Below, piece by piece: positions 43,401-51,100 of a DNA stretch of 60,865 bases. The stretch spans positions 1-60,865 of the forward strand of contig ONCM01000024.1 of assembly GCA_900316305.1 (NCBI GenBank), written 5' to 3'. A program made the position numbers and the translations under genes. The DNA is from an uncultured Bacteroidales bacterium. GTDB taxonomy: Bacteria > Bacteroidota > Bacteroidia > Bacteroidales > WCHB1-69. Every line of letters begins with the position of its first letter. The first letter of the stretch is position 1. Under the pieces are notes generated by a model, which did no database searches, was not told the DNA's origin, and saw only the letters and a program-made list of their open reading frames with translations.

Positions 43401-45130
43401 ACGCTGTAGTTGCCGGGTGTGCCGGTTGTGAACTGGTAACTCGTCAGCTTGTTCGTCACCGGGTTCTGGGTTGGGAAGGTGATGCTGCCCGTCACCACTG
43501 CGCTGATGGCGTCGTTGCCGACTAAGCCCACCACATCATAGCCACTGTTGCTGTGGGCGGTACCGTCGTAGGTAAACTCTTCGCTCTTCGCCGTCACCGT
43601 CACTGGCTTCGGATTGATGGTCAACGTTCCGGCCACGGGGGTGATCACGTAGTTCTCCGTCACGTCTTGATAGTTGTGTTTTACCTTGTAGCCATCCTCA
43701 ATAGTGTTGTTGCCCGTGTTAGTCTCCGCTACGTTTGTTACGTGGCCCGCTGCGGTCGCTACCAATTGGTCACCCTCGAACAGTGTTCCTTCCGTCACGG
43801 TCACTATCGTATCCTTGTGCCCAATACCGTCGTACGTCCATGACTGGCTTGCCGCCGTGATGGTGATGGGCACCGAGGCTTTTGTCATCGTCAGCTGGCC
43901 GTTTACCTTCGTCACGCTATAGTTGCCGGCCGTACCGGATGTAAATTCGTAGCTCGACAGCACATTCGTCACTGGGCTTTCGCTCACGAACTTGATACTG
44001 CCCGTCACCACCGCGTTGATTGCGTCGTTGCCGACAAGGCCGATCACTTCGTAGCCGCTGTTGCTGTGGGCGTTGCCGTCGTAGGTAAACTCTTCGCTAT
44101 TTGCCGTCACCGTCACCGGTGTCGGGTTGATGGTCAACGTTCCGGCATTCGCTGTGATTACATAGTTTGCCGTCACATCCACCGTGCCGTGCATGATCTT
44201 GTAGCCCTCCGCAATCGGGTTGTTACCCACTGCAGTCTCCGAGACATTCTTCACACTATCCGTCGTAGTCGCCACCAGCGAGTCGCCGGGGAATAGCGTG
44301 CCACTCGTCACCTTTACCGTGTCGTTGCTGTGGGCGGAGCCGTCGTAGGTCCATGCTTGGCTGGCTGCTGTGATGGTGATTTCCTTATCCGCAACTGCCA
44401 TTGTCAGCTCACCGTCCACTGTCGTCACGGTGTAGTTGTCAGCCGTGCCGCTTGTGAACTCGTAGCTTGTCAGCTCGTTCGTCACCGGGCTCTCGTTCGG
44501 GAACGTGATGCTGCCCGTCACCACCGCGGTGATTGCATCGCTGCCGATCAGACCGTCCACGTCATATTCCGGCCAGCTCTGTGCTTCACCCGTATAGACG
44601 AAAGCATTGTCCTGCGCCGTCACCGTTACCGCTCTCGGATTGATGGTCAGCTTTCCGGCTACAGTCGTTATCGTGTAGTTCGCCGTCACGTCTTCCTCGC
44701 CGTGCATAATCTTGTAGCCCGTCGCAATCGGGTTGTTGCCCTCCTGTGTATCAGACACATTCGTTACGCTACCCGTCGCAGTCGCCACCAATTCGTCACC
44801 TTCAAACAACGTTCCTTCCGTTACTGCCACGGTCGTATTCTGGTGTGCGTCACCATCGTATGTCCACTCATCGCTGGCCGCCGTAATGGTAATGGCCACT
44901 TCGGCATTCGTCATCGTCAGCTGTCCATTTACTTTCGTAACAGTATAGTTGTCTGCTATGCCTGTAGTAAATGTGCAGTCTCCTACGGTATTTGTCACCG
45001 GGCTCTCGCTCGGGAAGGTGATGCTGCCCGTCACCACCGCGCTGATCGCGTCGTCGCCGACCAAGCCCACCACGTCATATCCGTCATTGCTGTGTGCCGT
45101 TCCATCGTAAGTAAATTCCTCGCTCTTGGC
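38220..45130 (-). repeat. 510-bp MBG super-repeat array (about 13 units)
   Basis: The unit is about 170 residues: one half begins ITITAASxxWTYDG and ends GTLTINP, the other begins VTVTAxxxEFTYDG and ends NGQLTM. Successive WTYDG sites fall near 44850, 44340, 43840, 43320, 42810, 42300 and 41790. Irregular spacing follows at 41355, 40850, 40440, 39940, 39430, 38905 and 38450. Four units, all between 41.4 and 38.9 kb, have lost 15-35 residues at the same place in the unit. Confidence 0.9.
40408..40845 (-). CDS. Out-of-frame middle fragment of the giant MBG gene
   Basis: About 145 codons in a different frame from both neighbours. They encode a normal MBG unit from FSGDKLVAKATGSVTNVADT to NYTVTTVDGA before running into meaningless residues. 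At the 5' junction (about 40850) the sequence TGGAC-GTGGCGGC lacks five bases compared with the paralogous site near 38905 (TGGACCTACGGTGGCGGC). At the 3' junction (about 40438) GTGGACGGC is fused to GACGGCACTGCA, removing the end of one repeat and the start of the next. The two shifts cancel, so the frame after 40430 equals that before 40850. It is a piece of one gene, not a gene of its own. Confidence 0.75.
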   Translation of the reverse strand: MFSGDKLVAKATGSVTNVADTHTGNNPIAEEYMVKHGYQDVTANYVITTQAGTLTINPKTVTVTAQDKEFVYTGETQSWPKYDVDGLVGNDSISAVVTGSITFPTQGTVTNKLTSYEFITGTPGNYTVTTVDGATALHTPTAQSR

Positions 45131-48100
45131 GGTCACGGTTACCTGTTTCGGGGTGATGGTCAGCGTCGCCGTGTCGCTTACCGTGCAATTGCAATTGTCT
45201 GAGATGACTTCCACCAAATAGGTCAGCGAGCCTGCATGGGTGATGCTGGGGATGTCGGTCGTGTAGTCGCTCCAGGTGTCGCCGTTCTTGACCTTGTACC
45301 GAACCGTCGGGGTGGTGCCGGACGGTGTGCAAACGAAGGTCGCCGGAAGGGCCTCTCCATCGAAAACTTTGGTGGAGTCCTTGGCCTTCACGGACAATTC
45401 GCACCATCGGTAGGTCACGCGCACCGTGTCGGCATTCTGCCCGCATTGGTTCTGATAGGTTGCCGTCCATGTGAGGGAGCGCTCGATGCCGCTTGTGTCT
45501 CTACGGGTCAGGGATACCTTGGCATCCGGCTTGCTGTTGTCCTCCACGGTGAAACTGTCCACCGTCATGATCGGGATTGAGGCCGGGTTGCAGCCGAGAA
45601 GTCTGTCCGCTGTGTCATTCTTTGCCGTGATTTTCGGCTTGGTTGCCACGATCACCGTCGCGCTGTCACGCAAAGTCCATCCACAGAATTTCACGGTAGC
45701 ATAGTATGTTTGGGTTGTATCCGGGCTGACCTCCATTGTGTCGGCTAAGCGATTGGTGGAAGCGACAGCGTTATTATTATTCCAAGAAATACTCAAATCG
45801 AAGTCGCGGACGGGGCGGATGTGATGTAAGTTAGCTGGATTTGTTCCACGATTGGACCTGAACTTTCCATCAGGGAATTGCATACGACCAAAGTCGTTGG
45901 CCTTCTTGGTACCTGTACTTGACCAATAACCATTGTTGTCACCCCCTTCAAAATTTGGCAGCTTGCCTCCATTGTTCTCCACCGTGTTTTTGATGACAGG
46001 GAAGAGGGCGTACCATAGCCGCAACTGCATCATATCGGGAATATACCAACCATCATCGAGATTATATTGTGTGCTGTTCTTTAGCGCTGTTGCAGCACGA
46101 GAATTATGTGCGAGTAAGAATTTGGTATTATCCATTCCATGAGGGACATTCAATTCCGTTTTTCCGAATCCTGTGTAATAGTTGGGTTCAAGATCCTTTC
46201 CACCATCATCAGGCCACGGGACAATAAAATTTGTTAAACTTTGTGTGACCGTATTATCCTGCAACATATACCTACCAGAATCTGGTTTCATGTCAGAATT
46301 GTTAAGGTCATGCAATGCGGCAGCCCATCCTTTATAAGGATTGTTAGGATCCACATAGCAGATCACACCTTTAGAACCACCTTTAAAACTGATTAGATCA
46401 CCTACTTTGCAACCCACATTCATTTGTGAGACAGAAGAATGGTAGGAAAAAACGGCGCGAACGTTTTTTTCAGATGTTTTATTGGTGTTGGAATACTGAC
46501 CTGTCTGATTCACAAATTCGGCTTGACTATTGTTATAATCCGTCGAAGACCAGTAGCCAAGGTTAAGGCTCCCTGAAACATAATCCACTAAGGGTATGGT
46601 AGCCGAATATGCGGAGAGTTTCTGCAATGTTTTGTTAACTTGTATCCGTTGGGCAAAATACATGCTCAGTTCTCCTGCGGCAGGCAGATACCAGCCAAAA
46701 TGTACGCTATCTGTTCCAGACTTCGTAAGAGGATTATAGTGATAACAGTAATTCGCTGCCGGAGCGTTAGTGTTTTTAGCCGCCGCAGTTGCAATCATGT
46801 TTGCCGTATTGCTATACCCATTTATATCGTAAGCGGCCTTCAAATGCGAGCTATTATTGTTGGCATTTCCGTCAGTAACATTATTGTTGTTGTTATACGC
46901 CCATTGGCAGGTACCCGAAACGGCATCCACCAATGCCAACGCTTTACCGCGGCTGTTATCGTTAGGGTCCACGTAGAAGACCACGCCGATGGGGGTGAGG
47001 GCGTCCGCAGTGGCTCGTGCCAAGAAAGTGTCCGGACGGAGCACCAAGGTGTCGTAAACGTTCGTTGTCGAAGTGGGCTTCAAACACAGCACATCGCCCA
47101 CGGCCGGCAACACAGGACGGTCCACATTGACGATAAGATTGACGGTGCCGCCTTCGCAAATCGCGGTGTCGGTTTTGCTCGTGTGCAATACGGTGATATT
47201 CGCTCTGTCAATGCTACAGGAATGACCAATATTATTGTCTTCGCTTTCCACGGTTGTGGATTCGGTGTGGGTGATACCCTCCCATTCGAACGAATTCAAC
47301 ACGAGGCTGTCTCTCTCTTGAACAGGCATGCCTTCAGGAATCTTCACCTCTATCTTCGTTCTGGCACTATGGTTACAAGCATCCGTTACTGTAATGGTTA
47401 TGCTGTCTGTGCTCGTGATTATGTTGCCAACATTTGCGCTCGGATAGAATATGCTTGTCGACAAGTCTTCTGTCCGTGTGCAATTACCTGAAATGTCCAC
47501 CAGAGTGTCAAGGGCTTGCTCATTTGGTATGAAGTATTGGCAATAAGCATTGGGTGAGAGAGTTATGGATTCTGTCTTCGGGGAGATGGTCGGGGGCACG
47601 TTTCTCATCAAAATCGAGTCGGAAACTGTCTTTTGGCACCCGCTGCTGTCTTCGAGAATCAGCGTGACGGGGTAGGAAATGGTTTTGCAGTTTTCCGGTA
47701 CCAGCATTGTGAGTGTAGGCGTAGCTAAATGCTCGGTTCCGTTAAAAGCGGCATCTTTACCAGTTGTCCAATAGTAAGTGTATTCCGGTTTCTGGATTTC
47801 GTCGGTGATGTTCGCCTGCAATTGTTGCACGTTATCCTCGGGACAGATGGGGGAGGGCAACACAAGCTCTACAGAGGGTCTCGGATTTCGTGTCACTATT
47901 TGTGATCCGGTGCTGATACAGCCTTCAAGGGAGGTTACCGTTACCGAATAGGTTCCCGGTTCAACCACCGTCAGATAGGATTTGGTGTAGGGCAAAATGC
48001 CGTTGGAATTCGCCCAAGTGTATGATTTTGCATTTGATTGTGCATTTTGCTTCACGCGAAGAGTGGTGCTCTTGCCTTCACAAAACACGGTGTCGCCGGA

Positions 48101-51100
48101 GATGGAAACCGTTCCTTCCGTAAAGGGTGAGATCTCAATAGAGACACTGTCTTTGGTGACACCGCAAGAGGGATCCTGGCTGGAAGCGGTTAAATAATAT
48201 TTGAAAACACCTGCTTGCGTGGGGGTTCCTGAAATGACATAGCCATTGTTTTCGGAGTGGAAGGTTACCCCGGCGGGCAAGTCGCCGGAAGTCACAAGGT
48301 TGTCGGTATAGAGAAGCGTAATGTAAACATTGGAGATGGAAGCGCCAAAACAGGTGGTTTGGTTTTGGTTCGTGACCGTTAGTTCGGCACTGGGTTTCAC
48401 GGTGACGGAGGTTTCGCCGGTGGCCAGACAACCGTTTTCGACCACAGTGGCCGTAAGGGTGTAAGGGTCGTGGGTAGTGGCCGTGAAGGTGGTGACCGTG
48501 TCGTAGATGAACTCTCCTGTTGACGGGGTCGCGCTCCATGTGATGACGGAGGCACTGCTTGTTCCGGTCGTGGCGGCGGTGACGCGGGTCGTGTCGCCAA
48601 GACAGAACTCGGGCTTTTCAGCCGTCGGGGTCACCGTCGGGCGCGCCGGGATGGTCACGGTGGTGATCACAGTGGCGGTGTCACCGCATTTGTCCGCGGC
48701 GGTCAACGTGATGGTGACCACCGAATCCTTGTCAATCTGTCGGATGTGGTCGGTGGCGGAAGGCGTTTGCGTGACCGTCACCAAAGAGGGATCGCAGTCG
48801 GTGAGTTCGTACCCGATGGCAGGGATCCGATACTGGCAAGCGCCGATTGGGGTGGGGTCGGGAACGGATGTGATCGCGATCTCAGGCGCCTGCTTGTCCA
48901 CATGATAGACGAAATCCCAGTATTTTTCCTCGCCGTCGCAGTCTTCGTATTCGTAAATGTAGGTGACGGTTCCGTCGCAGGAGAGATCGACAGGATCCAC
49001 AAGCGTGTCATATATTATGGGTTTCAGCGTGTCTCCGCAACCATCCTTGACAACAGGCATAATGCTTGGCTCAATAGTGTGCGGCGCCACCGCGTCCTTC
49101 ACACAATGAACGGTGGAGTCTTTACGCTCAGGCCCTTCCCAATCTTTGATGCGTACTTTGAAGTTCTTGACCGCATTCACATGGCACTCGGTTACATCAG
49201 CATAATAGACTTCCACGGAGAAGTCGCCTCGGCAGGTGTCGGGCATCGTCAACTGCTGTATAACAGTCGGACTATGCCCTGTCTCTGTCGAAGATATAGT
49301 ATCCCCTTTGAATATCCAATTAAGTTTATACGAATCTTTGTTATAGATATTTTCGTTCACACTCGCAGTGACATCCAATGAAGTTCCACTACATAAAGTG
49401 TCTGTAAGGGAGGAAAGATTGATTGTAAATGGCCCGAGTTCGGCTGAAGATACATTAATTGTCGTCGGGACGTCTCCCAGCTCGCAGTTTCCAAGAATGG
49501 CATGGATGGTATAGGAGACGGGTGAGCCGTCGTTGTTGCTAATGGTACACAAGATGTACTCTTGCGGGTCGTTGGTGTTCGCCGTGTCCGGAATAACAAC
49601 CGCGTCCGGACTCTTAGTCGGGGCATCCCACAGGTATCTCACATCGTCGTTTGTGCTGGGCTTGATGACGAACGGGGAGCCGCTGCACACGGTCTCGATA
49701 GGATTGTCCCATGGAACTTCCACGGGATTGAGAAACACAGCCGTGTCCTTATACACCACACATTGGGAGCCGGTGACAACCTCCACGCGATAAGGCCCGT
49801 GAACAATGTGGTGGGCGACGATATGTGTTCCCGAACTGACATGCTGCCAAACGGTGTCGACAGTGCCGTAAGGAGTGTCCGTGGTGTCGAGTTCTATCAC
49901 GCTATAGGTGTAGTTAGGCATGCTGACGCCGTCGAGCCGAATTCCGATGCTGCCAGGACTGAGACAGGTCGCGCTGTCGGGGGAAACCACCAGATTATGG
50001 CTCTCTTCCACCCATTTGGCATAGAGGTCGAAGATTTTACCATTTTCCGAAGTAAGGTTGAGTATCTCCTCTTGGTTTTCGTAAACCACTTCCCCATCCG
50101 GACTCATCGCCCATCCTAAGAATTTGTGGCATTTGTACAAATAACCGATTTTGGAAAGATTCTTTCTCTCATCATACTTGAAGACCTGGTCTTCCATAGT
50201 TCCAGTGACAATAGGGTCATCGGTGTTTTGATGGAAACGGATGGTATATTGAATGGGTTCCCAAACGGCATAGAAATAGTCGTAGGGGGTCACTTCGTCG
50301 GCTCCGACGCCGTAGGCACGGTAGAATTCGAGGCTGTCGGGGGCAAGGGTGGTGTAGTCTTTGGAGTAGTATCGTCCGTCTTCCGGATTGTACCAGAGAC
50401 TGTTGACCGTGATGTTGTCGCCCAGCAGCCTGTCTTCAAAAGTGGATTCCTGGCCGCTGCCTTCGGGACCGTATCCCTTTTTGTGCCAGCCCTTGTAGAT
50501 GTAACCCTCGCGTTCGCCGACCTCATTGGGATAGGGGATGGTCACCATCATGTTGATGGTCAGCGTGTCGGACATGTCGTAGCGTACCGTGTCCCCGTCA
50601 GGTTTTCCCCAGTTGCGATACCAGACGATAAACGTGCGGTTGTCCTCGAAGGACTCTAACTCCGCACGCAGTTGATAGACGTAAACCGCGCTGTCTCCCG
50701 TTTGTTTCCGCCAGGTGTAGGGCAGGTGCAGTGTGTAAGGTCCTCCGGGGTAAACGAAGACGGGTTTTCCGTCGGCATCCAGACTGTCCACAAATCGTCC
50801 TTTGGTGGGGTTCCAGTTCTGCAGCACCCAATAAGCGAAAATCTTGTTGTGGAAAGCCGAGGTCGCGGCAGGTCCCGCCACCATCTTCGATTTGTCCAGA
50901 TAGAGGTTGGTGTCCGGCTTGGGCATGGAGGAGGCTTCGCAACTGTCGCAGACATATTGCACTTTCACGCCTTCGGCGCCATCCAATTTATGTCTCCATC
51001 GAGCATACAAATCCAATTTCTTGGTGATCCAGAAACGATCGACAGTATCTTTATTACTAATGATGTCTCCGTTGTTGTTAATCACAATGGTGTCGCTATT

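Noticed and set aside
38220-45130. CRISPR-like regular repeats
   Set aside because: Period is about 510 bp, in frame and protein coding; no 25-40 bp repeats with unique spacers anywhere in the window.
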